A stretch of 64,000 nt of DNA from Vibrio pomeroyi (GTDB lineage: Bacteria > Pseudomonadota > Gammaproteobacteria > Enterobacterales > Vibrionaceae): positions 2,604,001-2,668,000 of the forward strand of contig NZ_AP025506.1 in assembly GCF_024347595.1 (NCBI RefSeq). Direction: 5' to 3'. Positions 8,366 through 18,497 of the stretch are shown here, piece by piece. Numbering within the stretch: the first letter of the stretch is position 1; every line of letters begins with the position of its first letter. Below the pieces are notes generated by a model. The model was not told where the DNA came from, made no database searches, and was given only the letters and a program-made list of their open reading frames with translations. Position numbers and translations under genes: made by a program.

Positions 8366-10174
8366 ATGGTAGACAGCGCAAACTCATATAGCGATCGTGT
8401 ATCTCGACTGGTTGGTTGGGGTCACTGGTTTGCATTTTTCAACATCATTGCTGCGATGTTGATTGGTACTCGTTATATTACTCAATCTGCTTGGCCAGAA
8501 ACCTTGCTGGGTCAATTCTATTTGGCTGCATCGTGGGTTGGTCATTTCGGCTTTTTAGTGTTCGCGCTCTATCTATTAGTGCTGTTCCCGCTCACTTTTA
8601 TTCTTCCGTCGAGGAAGTTATTACGTTTGGTTGCCGTTTGTTTCGCGACCATAGGTTTAACTGTCCTACTGATTGATACCCAAACGTATCAAAATATAAA
8701 CCTCCACCTGACGCCTGTCGTGTGGGAGGTTTTATTCAGTGGAGAGGAGTCTGCATTCACATCTGACTTGCAGCACCTCTTCATTGTTATGCCGCTTATC
8801 TTCCTACTGCAACTCGGTCTGTCTGAGTGGGTTTGGCGTAAGCAGCGTAAACTGTCTCATAAACACATCGGCCGTCCAATTACCGCCGTATTCTTCTTGT
8901 GTTTCATCAGCAGCCACTTGACCTACATGTGGGCTGATGCGTATTTCTATAACCCGATTACTAGCCAAAAAGCGAACTTCCCACTGTCTTACCCAATGAC
9001 AGCGAAAAGCTTTATGGAAAAACATGGCCTATTAGACCGTGAAGAGTATCTACAGCGTTTAGAAGCGAACAAAGAGAACGTAAACATAGTTAGCTACCCG
9101 CTAGAAAAAATTCAATACAACCGCCGCAGTGATGATCTGAATATCCTGATGGTGAGTGTAAACAACCTTCGCTCTGATGCACTTAATGCCACAGCGATGC
9201 CAAACAGCTACGCTTACGCGCAACAGTCGATCAATTTCACCAACCATTACAGTTCAAGTAACGATATGTTTGGTATTTTCGGCCTGTTCTATGGCCTTCC
9301 GAGCAGCTACGCAAGCAGCATCGAAGCACAAGGCTCAAGCGCAGTACTGTTAGATGTTTTAGACAATCATAATTATAAGTTTGCCGCTTTCAGTGGCGAC
9401 AACTTTGACGATGCACTTTACTCGGAAATCATATTCCGAGGCCGTGACGTGATGCCAGAGCAAGCAACTTATGATGACCAAAGCGCGATACAAGCTTGGT
9501 CGGATTGGATTCAATCACCACAAGCTAAACGCCCTTGGTTTAACTTTATTGAACTGACCACGCTGGATAACTTCTCTAGCTACGATTCAAGTTCTGAATC
9601 AGATTCGACATTGAGCACAGCAGAACGTTTTGCGGCAGACTATCAGAAATCTGCTCAAGCGGCCGATGCTCAACTAGCGACTATCTACGCTGAACTAGAG
9701 CGCTTAGATCTTATCGACAATACGGTGGTTATCATTACTTCTAACCACGGTACTGAGTTTAACGAAACCAAAACCAACAGCTGGGGTGCAAACTCTAACT
9801 ACAGCCGTTACCAATTACAGGTGCCTCTATTCATCAACTGGCCTGGTAAGTCTGCTTCTGAATACACTCACCGCTCTAGTCACCTAGATGTGTCGGTAAC
9901 GCTAATGCAGGAGCTGTTAGGCGTGTCATCGAACCCAACGGACTTCAGTAGCGGTCGCAGCCTGTTTGATGAGCGTAAGAGAAAATGGATTCTAGCGGGT
10001 GATTCTCGCGAGCTTGCACTGGTTACTGATCAGCAAACAACGGTGTTAGATAAATTTGGTAACTACAAATTGTACGACCAGAACTACAAACGCCTGAAAA
10101 ACGTAAGCCCTCGCTTACCAGTGTTGATGCAAGGCCTCACAGAGCTGCAGCGTTTCTACACAAAAAATGACTAA
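8366..10174 (+). CDS. yejM: Inner-membrane LPS-control protein YejM/PbgA (LapC)
   Basis: The 602-residue protein has about five N-terminal membrane helices (residues 15-190, DUF3413) and a large periplasmic domain from about 250 with the fold signature of sulfatases (LMVSVNNLRSDALN, later IITSNHGTEFNE). The usual sulfatase nucleophile is not in its place, as in the whole family. In E. coli the protein senses lipopolysaccharide and, with LapB, controls LpxC degradation and so lipid A synthesis. It is last in the yejL-yejM operon, with a strong terminator after it. Family assignment is firm; the role in Vibrio is by analogy. Confidence 0.9.
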   Translation: MVDSANSYSDRVSRLVGWGHWFAFFNIIAAMLIGTRYITQSAWPETLLGQFYLAASWVGHFGFLVFALYLLVLFPLTFILPSRKLLRLVAVCFATIGLTVLLIDTQTYQNINLHLTPVVWEVLFSGEESAFTSDLQHLFIVMPLIFLLQLGLSEWVWRKQRKLSHKHIGRPITAVFFLCFISSHLTYMWADAYFYNPITSQKANFPLSYPMTAKSFMEKHGLLDREEYLQRLEANKENVNIVSYPLEKIQYNRRSDDLNILMVSVNNLRSDALNATAMPNSYAYAQQSINFTNHYSSSNDMFGIFGLFYGLPSSYASSIEAQGSSAVLLDVLDNHNYKFAAFSGDNFDDALYSEIIFRGRDVMPEQATYDDQSAIQAWSDWIQSPQAKRPWFNFIELTTLDNFSSYDSSSESDSTLSTAERFAADYQKSAQAADAQLATIYAELERLDLIDNTVVIITSNHGTEFNETKTNSWGANSNYSRYQLQVPLFINWPGKSASEYTHRSSHLDVSVTLMQELLGVSSNPTDFSSGRSLFDERKRKWILAGDSRELALVTDQQTTVLDKFGNYKLYDQNYKRLKNVSPRLPVLMQGLTELQRFYTKND

Positions 10175-10189
10175 ATGATCATCAATGAG

Positions 10190-10219
10190 AAAAGGGAAGC
10201 CAGTGGCTTCCCTTTTTTA
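10190..10219 (+). terminator. Terminator of yejL-yejM
   Basis: The GGGAAGCC/GGCTTCCC stem with loop AGT is followed by T6, 16 bases beyond the yejM stop. Confidence 0.85.
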
Positions 10220-10273
10220 TTGCCGTGAATGATTAGAAAACAAGCAACAAAACAAAATTATGAAAATTAAGGG

Positions 10274-10302
10274 TTTACAAGATCCTCCGCCCCTTATATT
10301 AT
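10274..10302 (+). promoter_or_regulatory. Promoter of the first tRNA-Ser gene
   Basis: TTTACA (10274-10279) and TATTAT (10297-10302) are separated by 17 bases and are followed by a C-containing stretch before the tRNA. The same arrangement recurs at the second copy. Confidence 0.7.
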
Positions 10303-10312
10303 TCACGCCACT

Positions 10313-10403
10313 GGAGGGATGGCTGAGTGGTCGAAAGCACCGGTCTTGAAAACCGGCAACCGTTAATAGCGGTTCTAGGGTTCAAATCCCTATCCCTCCA
10401 CCA
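10313..10403 (+). tRNA. tRNA-Ser (anticodon UGA), copy 1
   Basis: The sequence folds as a class II tRNA of 91 bases. The acceptor stem GGAGGGA pairs with TCCCTCC, the anticodon stem CCGGT/ACCGG carries loop CTTGAAA (anticodon TGA), a long variable arm follows, and the T arm has the GGTTCAAATCC loop. CCA is encoded. The discriminator base is A, whereas E. coli serine tRNAs have G there. It has its own promoter and terminator. Confidence 0.97.
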
Positions 10404-10411
10404 CATTAAAG

Positions 10412-10440
10412 AAAGCCGCTGAGAAATCAGCGGCTTTTTT
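10412..10440 (+). terminator. Terminator of tRNA-Ser copy 1
   Basis: An AGCCGCTGA/TCAGCGGCT stem with loop GAAA is followed by T6, eight bases after the encoded CCA. Confidence 0.9.
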
Positions 10441-10760
10441 GCATCTGAAGCTTTTTAATATTGGAAACTAGGTTATCGACTTTCATCCTTGTCACAAAAA
10501 GCCACAAACCCACCAGTCTTATCTGTCGTACTTTATTGTTGTCCTCAATTCGCGCTCAGCCAACAAATCGATATCTAAACCAGACCATCTATAGCCTGCG
10601 ATTGGTTTATCACACAAACAAAGCTCATCGCCAACATTACAAAGATGATTTTTAACCGCAGAACTTCGCCTCCACGTTCGATAAAAAGCACAACAAATAG
10701 CCATTCAGCACAAAATTATCGAAAAGCGTTCATAAAAAAAGCAGTCAGTTGATAAGGGTA

Positions 10761-10789
10761 TTTACAAGCGAAAGCCACCCTTATATTAT
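10761..10789 (+). promoter_or_regulatory. Promoter of the second tRNA-Ser gene
   Basis: TTTACA (10761-10766), a 17-base spacer and TATTAT (10784-10789) are followed by the GC-rich ACGCGCC. A GC-rich discriminator is typical of stringently controlled tRNA promoters. Confidence 0.75.
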
Positions 10790-10799
10790 ACGCGCCATC

Positions 10800-10890
10800 G
10801 GAGGGATGGCTGAGTGGTCGAAAGCACCGGTCTTGAAAACCGGCAACCGTTAATAGCGGTTCTAGGGTTCAAATCCCTATCCCTCCACCA
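10800..10890 (+). tRNA. tRNA-Ser (anticodon UGA), copy 2
   Basis: Identical over all 91 bases to the copy at 10313, including the long variable arm, the encoded CCA and the A discriminator. It reads UCN codons, mainly UCA. Confidence 0.97.
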
Positions 10891-10898
10891 CATTAAAG

Positions 10899-10927
10899 AA
10901 AGCCGCTGAGAAATCAGCGGCTTTTTT
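10899..10927 (+). terminator. Terminator of tRNA-Ser copy 2
   Basis: The same AGCCGCTGA/TCAGCGGCT hairpin and T6 run as at copy 1. It may also stop leftward transcription from the chemoreceptor gene, although the A run on that side is broken. Confidence 0.88.
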
Positions 10928-10967
10928 GTATCTGAAGTTTACGTATCAGGCTTACACAGCCTTTTCA

Positions 10968-13094
10968 CTACGCCACCTTTCGGCTCACTTCAAAGCGTCC
11001 TATCAGTTGGTCTAAGCGGCTCAATGCATTACCCATTAACGAAACTCGGCGTGCGAGTTGTTTCGTCGACAGTTGTAGGTCAGAGATAGAACGTTGGGCT
11101 TTGTCTGCCGTTTGTCCATTTTTCTGACTGTTCTCATCTAGGTTTGACATGGTCGTAAAAAGATCGGCTACTGCTGCTTGAATTTGCTCACTGCGTGCGT
11201 TCGAGTCGACGGTTAAATTACCTTTACTCACATTCTCGACGCCTCGCTCCATAGACTCTACTGCGCTGCGAGACTTAGTATGCAGCTCTTTCATTAAGTC
11301 ACTAATATGGTTGGCGGCTTGTGAAGTTCGGTCAGCTAAAGTTCTTACTTCAGAGGCAACCACAGAAAATCCTCTTCCGTGTTCACCTGCTCTTGCTGAT
11401 TCTATGGCCGCGTTCAATGCCAGAAGGTTCGTCTGCGCTGTAATGTCGGTAATGATGTCTATAATGTCAGACACTTTGGTCATTTCATTATTCACCTCAT
11501 TCACGCTGTGGGCTGAGCTTTCTACAATATTCCGCACAATCTCCATGCCTTCAACTGATTGATTGTATTCCTTCTCCGCATTAAGAACGGCTTGCTTCAT
11601 TACTGTATCCATTTGCGTAGCCGAAACGGTCGCATGGGTAATTTCACTCTGTTGATACTGACTTAGGTCCAACATATTACTGAGCGCCTGTGATGCATCA
11701 TCACTGGTTTGCTTCATCACGACACTGCGACGAAACATCGATTCCGATACTTCCCTAACTTCGTGGCTCGCATGAATCAAGTCACTCACCGTGCTATCTA
11801 AGTTATCGATAAAGCTGTTAGTCCATCGCCCCAAATTACCAAGTTCATTATGACTGAATGTGGTTGGGTCAAGCCTCCTACTTAAATTGCCATCACCTTC
11901 GGCTAAGGTTTGCATCACCCCAGTCATTTCATGAACCTTATTTGCTAACGGTTTAGCACTCACTAGACGGAATAAACCGAGAGCGAGAAGCGCGCAAGCG
12001 AACATGACACCGCTGTGTAGAAGAGGAGTTAACGTATAAAAGTTAGCAAGCAGCAATGGAACAGACAAAGGCAATAACATGCAGCCGATAAAATGTTTAG
12101 ATAAGGTGTAACTGAGACTTCGATCTCTATAGACCTCTTCTAAGTCGGACTCACACATCATGCCGAAGGTGTCTGGTGAACCGTCGAGCTGAAAAGTAAT
12201 ACCTTTGCCGATAACCGGTATGTGGCGATAGTCGGAATACCCTGGGTAACCGATAAACAGGTTGCTGCCATTTTTGATGGTTTCTCTGACGCCGGGATGA
12301 AGTTGATTCGTGGCAGGATCCGTAAATCGAATCTCAAATTCGGTGTGCTGTTGGATCTTAACCGTTCCCCAGTCAGTATGAATCCCTTGTTTTAAGTTCT
12401 CGCCATGTGAAAAGGTATTATCTTCAAAGCGGGAGCGAGAGAGCGCAACACCTGGCTGAATTTGAGGGTCATGAATAGAGTCGACCATAAAGATATAGTT
12501 ATCACCCGACTCACTATAAATATGCCCCGCTTCTCGCTGAATAATGTCACCAATGACATCATTAGGAACACGACCACATAAGAACTGCTGAGTCCCTTCG
12601 TCCCGAGAAAAGGGCACATAAAACATCAGCGTGACTTGATCATGAAACGATGAACTCGAAGCTCCTACGTTCAACGTGCGTGGGTCCATATACGGCCCGT
12701 GTAGATAACGCTTCGATGCCCCTTCGGCTAAAGCCTTCTTATCTGCGAGAGTGGCTCCGATATGGTCGTGATAACTCGATGCTTGCGCGACACCTTTAGA
12801 ATCGACGATCGCCAGCTCAGAGAAATCCGTGCCACGTTTAAGAAGACTTGATAATGTACCTTCCGCCTGTTCTTCCGTTCGACTTGCCAAATAAACGGCA
12901 GAGTCTTCTAAAAAGTCCCATTGGTTCTTCACCCAATTATGAAGAAGTTGCACTCGAGTATGGGCGATACTTTCAAATGTTTGCTCGAGCTCTTCTGTCC
13001 TACTTCGATTTAGAAAACAGGCTCTACGCATTGCCAGTTTACCTGTTACGCCAAACCACTTAAGCCAACTGCGTTCCTTGTCCGTCAGGTTCAT
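10968..13094 (-). CDS. Methyl-accepting chemotaxis protein with sensor region ahead of two membrane helices
   Basis: The 708-residue chemoreceptor has a full signalling domain in its C-terminal half. The hairpin tip, with [17 protein letters not shown] and a [15 protein letters not shown] motif, contacts CheA and CheW. A HAMP-like segment follows the membrane region. The N-terminal 320 residues look like a Cache-type sensor ([10 protein letters not shown], later a [17 protein letters not shown] loop) but have no N-terminal membrane helix or signal peptide. The only hydrophobic region is a pair of helices at about 335-385. AAGGGATGT precedes the ATG, so the short N-terminus seems real. Ligand unknown; it has no CheR-tethering pentapeptide at the C-terminus. 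Confidence 0.85.
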   Translation of the reverse strand: MNLTDKERSWLKWFGVTGKLAMRRACFLNRSRTEELEQTFESIAHTRVQLLHNWVKNQWDFLEDSAVYLASRTEEQAEGTLSSLLKRGTDFSELAIVDSKGVAQASSYHDHIGATLADKKALAEGASKRYLHGPYMDPRTLNVGASSSSFHDQVTLMFYVPFSRDEGTQQFLCGRVPNDVIGDIIQREAGHIYSESGDNYIFMVDSIHDPQIQPGVALSRSRFEDNTFSHGENLKQGIHTDWGTVKIQQHTEFEIRFTDPATNQLHPGVRETIKNGSNLFIGYPGYSDYRHIPVIGKGITFQLDGSPDTFGMMCESDLEEVYRDRSLSYTLSKHFIGCMLLPLSVPLLLANFYTLTPLLHSGVMFACALLALGLFRLVSAKPLANKVHEMTGVMQTLAEGDGNLSRRLDPTTFSHNELGNLGRWTNSFIDNLDSTVSDLIHASHEVREVSESMFRRSVVMKQTSDDASQALSNMLDLSQYQQSEITHATVSATQMDTVMKQAVLNAEKEYNQSVEGMEIVRNIVESSAHSVNEVNNEMTKVSDIIDIITDITAQTNLLALNAAIESARAGEHGRGFSVVASEVRTLADRTSQAANHISDLMKELHTKSRSAVESMERGVENVSKGNLTVDSNARSEQIQAAVADLFTTMSNLDENSQKNGQTADKAQRSISDLQLSTKQLARRVSLMGNALSRLDQLIGRFEVSRKVA

Positions 13095-13288
13095 TTACAT
13101 CCCTTGTGTTTTTATATTCACATGGGTAAAGCAATTTACAGACCAGAATTAATCACACAAATACGTAACTAATTAATAAAAAAGTAATTTTTGCGCATCA
13201 AGGTGGTGCAAGCCATGTCTTTTTTGGTGCAGCAGATGCTTCTTCATTATCACCTTTTTAATGAGATTTCAGTGGTTAATTTGAGAAG

Positions 13289-14209
13289 CTAATCGTAAAC
13301 ATGATGAGCCGCTTTCAATAGTTGCATGTGAATAGGAACCAGATCTTCATGCTGTGTTCGATAGCCACCACCAACAACACACGCCATCGGAATAGATTCT
13401 GATTTCGCTAATTCAATCATCAAGCAGTCGCGTTCAAATATGCCTTGAGTAGACACATTCAAATAGCCCAGTTCATCGTCTTGATGGATATCGATGCCCG
13501 CATCATAGATGATGAGGTCAGGTTGGTGATGAGCAATCGCCAGCTTGGTGACTTGTTCGAAACACCTTAGAAACTCTTCATCTTCAGTTTCACGACTTAA
13601 CGGCACATCTAAATCCGACAGAGGTTTACGTGCCGGGAAGTTTTTATCACAGTGGAAAGACAGAGTAATAATCTCATCGCTATCTTGGCAAAGAGTCGCT
13701 GTGCCATCGCCATGATGAACATCACTATCGACAATCAACACTTTATCTATGTGCTCAAAGGTCAACGCTTGCTTTGCTGCCAGCACAAGATCATTCAACA
13801 GACAAAAACCACTGCCAAAATCATGATGCGCGTGATGGTAGCCACCACTCAAATGAATCGCTAAACCACTCTCTATCGCCATTTCTGCGGCCAAACAAGT
13901 TCCTCCGCTGGAGTAGAGCGTTCTTTCAATCAGTTGCTCACTCCACGGAAAGCCTATACGCCTCATCTTTGCCGCAGGTAGGTTTCCAGAAACAAGCAAA
14001 TCCACATACTCGCTATCGTGTACCTGTTTGACTTGCTCAACCGAAACGGGCGTTGGTTGGAACACTTCAAACTTGCTGTTCCATAGTGGATCGCTATCTA
14101 TTAACGCCTCAACTGCGCTATGTAACAACTGGTATTTGTTGATTGGGTAACGATGGCCCTCAGGTAAAGGCAACTGCGAATAAATTGGGTGGTAAATTAA
14201 AGGAATCAT
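13289..14209 (-). CDS. Histone deacetylase-family (AcuC-like) Zn-dependent deacylase
   Basis: The 306-residue protein has the hallmarks of the arginase/deacetylase fold: the tandem His motif GGYHHAHHDFGSGFC (about residues 116-130), the zinc ligands in VDSDVHHGDGT (about 157-167), and a late YDAGIDIHQDD (about 220-230). Bacterial members remove acyl groups from small amines or from lysines. The substrate is not evident here. The gene is divergent from a small Fur-boxed operon, with the Fur-like site 69 bases upstream of its start, so iron may influence it too. Confidence 0.88.
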   Translation of the reverse strand: MIPLIYHPIYSQLPLPEGHRYPINKYQLLHSAVEALIDSDPLWNSKFEVFQPTPVSVEQVKQVHDSEYVDLLVSGNLPAAKMRRIGFPWSEQLIERTLYSSGGTCLAAEMAIESGLAIHLSGGYHHAHHDFGSGFCLLNDLVLAAKQALTFEHIDKVLIVDSDVHHGDGTATLCQDSDEIITLSFHCDKNFPARKPLSDLDVPLSRETEDEEFLRCFEQVTKLAIAHHQPDLIIYDAGIDIHQDDELGYLNVSTQGIFERDCLMIELAKSESIPMACVVGGGYRTQHEDLVPIHMQLLKAAHHVYD

Positions 14210-14277
14210 AATCGGGTTAATTGCTTATCTTTCTCAAAATCATAACAGCCTCAGACTTGGCGACAACACAAATTAAT

Positions 14278-14296
14278 GATAACAATTATCATTATC
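14278..14296. promoter_or_regulatory. Fur box between deacylase gene and the 41-aa/SDR/DUF3080 operon
   Basis: The 19-mer GATAACAATTATCATTATC matches the Fur consensus GATAATGATAATCATTATC at 16 positions. It lies 24 bases upstream of the small ORF at 14320 and 69 bases from the divergent deacylase start, a position suitable for iron-dependent repression of either gene. Confidence 0.75.
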
Positions 14297-14319
14297 TTTA
14301 AATATATTCAGAGAAAGTA

Positions 14320-14445
14320 ATGAAAAACTTAATACTTACCCTTGGGGTGATCTGTGGCTCAGCGACAGCAGTAATGATTTTTGTCGGAATGCTAATGGCC
14401 AGTTGGTGGGCCGTTGATTTTCTGGTGTTAAGCCATCAAACTTAA
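14320..14445 (+). CDS. Small membrane peptide, 41 aa, first gene of a probable Fur-regulated operon
   Basis: The ORF begins with ATG seven bases after AGAGAAAG and encodes 41 residues, nearly all hydrophobic: one membrane span with Gly and small residues (LGVICGSATAV), then MLMASWWAVDFLVL. It is followed after 25 bases by the SDR gene, and the Fur box lies just upstream. I do not recognise the family. Coding is supported by the start signal, hydrophobic composition and operon position, not by known homology. If real, it is an inner-membrane peptide made when iron is low. Confidence 0.6.
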   Translation: MKNLILTLGVICGSATAVMIFVGMLMASWWAVDFLVLSHQT

Positions 14446-14470
14446 CTAATTGAACTGAAAAGGAATCACC

Positions 14471-15157
14471 ATGAGCGTTATTTTTATTACTGGAGCGAAC
14501 CGCGGCATTGGCTTAAGTCTGACTCAACGATACTTGCAAGGTAACCACAAGGTATACGCAACCTACCGTGACGCCGCTTCAGCAACAGAACTGCTCTCAC
14601 TTGCAGATCACAACAGCGACCTAACCTGCATTCAGTTAGAAATAACCGATTACCAAACGGTGAACCAACTTCCCTCTCAAATTCCGTCGATTGATATCTT
14701 GATTAACAACGCTGGCTACTATGGGCCAAAAGGTTATGGATTGGGTAATACCGATGTAGAAGAGTGGCGACGTGTTTTTGAAGTCAATACGATTGCGCCA
14801 TTGAAGCTTGTCGAAACGCTATTACCTGTTCTAGAAAAAAGTGACGTGAAAAAGGTCGCTTGCTTGTCTTCTCGAGTAGGCAGCATGACAGAGAACACCT
14901 CCGGCGGAGGCTACATCTATCGCTCCTCTAAAGCGGCTCTCAACTCCGTTGTGAAGAGTTTAAGCAACGACCTAACCGATGGTGGCTTTACTGTGTTAGC
15001 ACTGCACCCAGGTTGGGTACAAACCGAAATGGGTGGGCCAAACGCTCTCATCGACACCGACACTTCGGCATCTGGCCTTATCAAAGTCATCGAATCTGCT
15101 AATACCGAAGTAAGTGGTCACTTCTTCAATTTCGATGGCACTGAAATAGACTGGTAG
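14471..15157 (+). CDS. Short-chain dehydrogenase/reductase (SDR), C-factor-like
   Basis: The 228-residue NAD(P)-binding enzyme has TGANRGIG (residues 7-14) for the cofactor, INNAGYYG (about 77-84), and the catalytic Ser with the YRSSK form of YxxxK (about 150-154). Its overall shape resembles the C-factor/CsgA-like SDR group, but the substrate cannot be read from the sequence. AAAGGAATCACC precedes the start. It lies between the 41-aa peptide and the DUF3080 lipoprotein (7-base gap), so the three genes very probably form one transcript under the Fur-like box. Confidence 0.85.
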   Translation: MSVIFITGANRGIGLSLTQRYLQGNHKVYATYRDAASATELLSLADHNSDLTCIQLEITDYQTVNQLPSQIPSIDILINNAGYYGPKGYGLGNTDVEEWRRVFEVNTIAPLKLVETLLPVLEKSDVKKVACLSSRVGSMTENTSGGGYIYRSSKAALNSVVKSLSNDLTDGGFTVLALHPGWVQTEMGGPNALIDTDTSASGLIKVIESANTEVSGHFFNFDGTEIDW

Positions 15158-15164
15158 GCTCCAT

Positions 15165-16166
15165 ATGAATCCTCGCCTTCTTCCAAATTTACTGCGACGT
15201 TCACCACTGGTTTTGTTAACCGTGGTGATCGGTGGGTGTTTTGGGGAAGGCCCTGGAGACTTGTTTGACGACTACCAAACTAAAATAGCCAGAGTACAAG
15301 ACGCTGACGAGATAAAAGAGAACTGGGAATTTGAAAGCCTACCGAGAAAACGAGAGCTGTTACTGGATGTCCCTTCGCTCTCTATCGGGCTCATTGACAG
15401 CTATCAGCTTCGCCAATGTGGATTGTTCAACCTGATTGCCGAAAGGAACTCAGTTCTCGGAAAAGTCGCGGACGAGTTCCGAAATTATGATTATCAAGTC
15501 GCTCTACTGGAAGGTGTGGGGCAATGTTTAGCGAATAACGAATTAGACCCAGAGATCGTAGAATTACTAAAAGAAATTGAGCAGCAGAAACTCGCACAGT
15601 TTCCACTACATCAATGGAATCTCATCTATGCCAGTGATGCTATGCAGTCGCAAATGCGGGGGAGTCAGTGGTTACGTGCTGATATTGGCGATCAAGTGAG
15701 ACAGACAAGTGACGCCCTAAAACATATCAATCAAGCGTTAAACACGTCGCTCGTTTCGGGCAAAACCATTGAAGTTCAAGAAGTTCTGGAGAAGAGTTCA
15801 ACGCTTGGAGATTTGTACTACTCACTCGCTCGAGCCTCAATTGAACTCGATACCATCACCAAGCAACTCACAACCTTTGATGCCAATATCATCTGCGGGA
15901 AACAACGAGACACTACTAAGTTTCGTTATCTCAACAATGTGTTCGAACAACAGTATATTGGTAAGGTTCAACCTTACATGGCACAACTGGATGGCTATTA
16001 TCAGCAGTTAGCATCGCAGCTTGTTATGTTTGATGCTCAGCCAGAATTGCACAGCTATTACTTTCCCATCCAAGATACGCACCAAGCCTTTCGCACATCG
16101 ACTCGCCGCCATGTGGATTACTGGCAGCAGTTGTTTAAGCGTTGTGGACGCAAGGTTGGACGCTAA
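15165..16166 (+). CDS. DUF3080 family lipoprotein
   Basis: The 333-residue protein has a signal peptide with lipobox IGGC at about residues 22-25 and then a helical, charged body. It resembles DUF3080 proteins of Vibrio and relatives (conserved LRQCGLFNLIAERNS at about 85-99). No role is known. It follows the SDR gene after 7 bases and converges on topB, 18 bases away, with no clear terminator between them. Confidence 0.8.
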   Translation: MNPRLLPNLLRRSPLVLLTVVIGGCFGEGPGDLFDDYQTKIARVQDADEIKENWEFESLPRKRELLLDVPSLSIGLIDSYQLRQCGLFNLIAERNSVLGKVADEFRNYDYQVALLEGVGQCLANNELDPEIVELLKEIEQQKLAQFPLHQWNLIYASDAMQSQMRGSQWLRADIGDQVRQTSDALKHINQALNTSLVSGKTIEVQEVLEKSSTLGDLYYSLARASIELDTITKQLTTFDANIICGKQRDTTKFRYLNNVFEQQYIGKVQPYMAQLDGYYQQLASQLVMFDAQPELHSYYFPIQDTHQAFRTSTRRHVDYWQQLFKRCGRKVGR

Positions 16167-16184
16167 TCCCTCTACCGATAAGTA

Positions 16185-18179
16185 CTAGCTCTTAGTGCCC
16201 TTTTTAGCGGAAGTACCTTTCTTCGCATACGACCCGTTCTTGGTATAAGACTTCTTCGCACCACCTCCTTTACGACGTTTAAAAGCAGGTCTGTCGACTT
16301 TAGGAAGGTGGCGGAGTGATTCAGGAACCTCTCCAGTTTTTACCTTGCCCATCAAACCATCTATCTTGCTTTCCAGCGCTTGCATGAAAGGTTGATACGC
16401 TTGATTGCGTTCTGCCATGCCTTGCAACTGGTGTTCCCAATGAGCTGTCATGTCAGGAAAGGTCGAATCCTCAGGTAAGGCATGAATCAAGCCTCGACCA
16501 GCAGGGCTACTATGAATACTCTTACCTTGGCGCGTGAGCAGCTGCCTTTTAAAGAGAGTGTCTAGAATGCCTGCACGAGTCGCTTCTGTTCCAAGACCGT
16601 CCGTCTCTTTCAAAATGGCTTTCAGGTCTTTGTTCGCAACAAAACGCGCAATACCCGTCATCGCTTGCAGCAACGTCGCTTCTGTAAAGTGTTTTGGCGG
16701 CTCGGTTTTCTTATCGCCAATGACACCTTCACGACAGGTGAGCACAGTCCCTTTATCTAGCGGTGGAACCGTATCAGTACCATCACCTTTCTCTTCGGTG
16801 TCCGTTTTGCCCATCAACACTTTCCAGCCAGGGTTGATAAGCTGACGTCCTTTCGCGATGAACACGCCACCAGCGATATCAAAAACCAACTTAGCGTCTG
16901 CAAAAACAGCCGGTGGGTAGAACTGCATCAGATACTGGCGGGCGATTTGTTGATAGATTTTCATCTCATTGGCAGACAAACCATTTACCGATGATTTCTT
17001 CGGAGTAGGAATAATCGCGTGGTGAGCATCAACCTTGCTGTCGTTCCATGCTTTGGATTTAAGTGAAAGATCTGCGCCTTGAGCACCACTTTGCAGCTCT
17101 TTCGCATTATTAGCGATGGCGTCTACGATCGACTCTCGCTGCGAGTAGTGTTCTTTAGGAAGATAGCGGCTGTCAGAACGCGGGTAAGTGATGAGTTTGT
17201 GCTTCTCATATAAAGACTGACAAGTGTCTAATACCTGTTGAGCACTCATACCAAAACGTTTAGACGCATCAATCTGCAGGGCTGATAGAGAGTAAGGAAG
17301 CGGCGCGGCTTGTTTGCTTTGCTTCTGCTCTGATTCCATCACGGTCGCAGGTTGATTCGCAATTCGCTGAGCGACGTTTTCAACCAGCTTTCGATTGAGC
17401 ACACGACCTTCTTCATCTTGCCACGGCTTACATGCTTCGCTTGGCTTCCAACGAGCACGAATATCAAAGCTCTGACCGTTGTTGTGGTAAGGAATCAAGG
17501 CATGCAGAGTGAAATAATCTTTCGGAATGAAGTTCTCGATTTCTTCATCACGCCTCACCACCAAGCCAAGTACTGGAGTCTGCACACGCCCTACCGACAA
17601 GACGCCTTGGTAACCCGCTTTTTGACCAAGCAAAGTATAGGCGCGAGTCATATTCATGCCATACAACCAATCGGCTCTAGAGCGTGCTAACGCAGAAATA
17701 GATAGTGGGATAAAGTCGCGGTTACTGCGCATTTGAGAGAGCGCACGTTTTACGGCAGGTAAGTTCAAGTCACTAATCAGTAGCCTGTCCATCGACTCTT
17801 TCTTAGCCTTAGAGACTTTGCAGTAATCGATCACTTCATCAACCAGTAGCTGCCCTTCTCTGTCTGGGTCTCCGGCGTGAACGATTTGAGTAGCGTCCTT
17901 CAATAGCTTTCGGATCACCGTGAGCTGTTTACTCGATGTCTTACGAGGTCTTAGCTGCCACTGCTCTGGCACGATAGGAAGATCGGCCAAGTTCCATTTC
18001 TTATAACGGTCGTCATAAGCATCTGGCTCAACCTGCTCCAATAAGTGTCCAATACACCAAGTCACCACATCTCCATTGCCACATTTGATAAACCCTTGGT
18101 CTTTCTTCTGTGGATTAGGCAGTGCAGCGGCGATCGCGCGGCCGAGGCTTGGTTTTTCAGCAATAATAAGGCGAGACAT
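16185..18179 (-). CDS. topB: DNA topoisomerase III
   Basis: Type IA topoisomerase that relaxes and decatenates DNA. It has the Toprim start [17 protein letters not shown], the DPDREGQ acidic motif (about residue 105), and the active-site Tyr in [11 protein letters not shown] (about 330). A lysine-rich C-terminal tail of [11 protein letters not shown] type follows. I place the start at the ATG at 18179 (664 aa), 11 codons inside the longest frame, because homologs begin with that Met. The C-terminus lacks zinc fingers, as in TopB rather than TopA. A long AT-rich gap with a perfect FNR box lies upstream. Confidence 0.95.
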   Translation of the reverse strand: MSRLIIAEKPSLGRAIAAALPNPQKKDQGFIKCGNGDVVTWCIGHLLEQVEPDAYDDRYKKWNLADLPIVPEQWQLRPRKTSSKQLTVIRKLLKDATQIVHAGDPDREGQLLVDEVIDYCKVSKAKKESMDRLLISDLNLPAVKRALSQMRSNRDFIPLSISALARSRADWLYGMNMTRAYTLLGQKAGYQGVLSVGRVQTPVLGLVVRRDEEIENFIPKDYFTLHALIPYHNNGQSFDIRARWKPSEACKPWQDEEGRVLNRKLVENVAQRIANQPATVMESEQKQSKQAAPLPYSLSALQIDASKRFGMSAQQVLDTCQSLYEKHKLITYPRSDSRYLPKEHYSQRESIVDAIANNAKELQSGAQGADLSLKSKAWNDSKVDAHHAIIPTPKKSSVNGLSANEMKIYQQIARQYLMQFYPPAVFADAKLVFDIAGGVFIAKGRQLINPGWKVLMGKTDTEEKGDGTDTVPPLDKGTVLTCREGVIGDKKTEPPKHFTEATLLQAMTGIARFVANKDLKAILKETDGLGTEATRAGILDTLFKRQLLTRQGKSIHSSPAGRGLIHALPEDSTFPDMTAHWEHQLQGMAERNQAYQPFMQALESKIDGLMGKVKTGEVPESLRHLPKVDRPAFKRRKGGGAKKSYTKNGSYAKKGTSAKKGTKS

Positions 18180-18497
18180 GTTTTTCCAGATGCTACAAAC
18201 AATTAGGGTCACATTATCTAATGTGACCCTAATAAATCAAGAAAAACTGGTTGTTTATACAGTTAACATTCAAAAAACTACTGACTACTAAATATGCACT
18301 AATTAAAACATGCCTTATACAAACTTTAGTAACCAACTGCGTTGTTTTGAATCTACCAATAACTATGCGGCCACAGCCGGCAATGACTCTAGAAAAAGCA
18401 ACGATTTTTACACTATATTATTGGTTTTATTTATTTTTTCTAAAGCGAGAACTAGCGTAATAATATTGAATTGATCTTATTCAGCGTTCTCTTTTTA

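Larger units (their letters stand above)
10313..10937 (+). repeat. Tandem duplication of a tRNA-Ser transcription unit
   Basis: Bases 10313-10450 recur at 10800-10937, 487 bases downstream, with a single visible mismatch (c/t just after the terminator). The repeat covers the whole tRNA, its terminator and ten following bases. The promoters upstream are alike in layout but have diverged. The spacer 10451-10760 has short ORFs on both strands that I take as chance. Confidence 0.9.
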
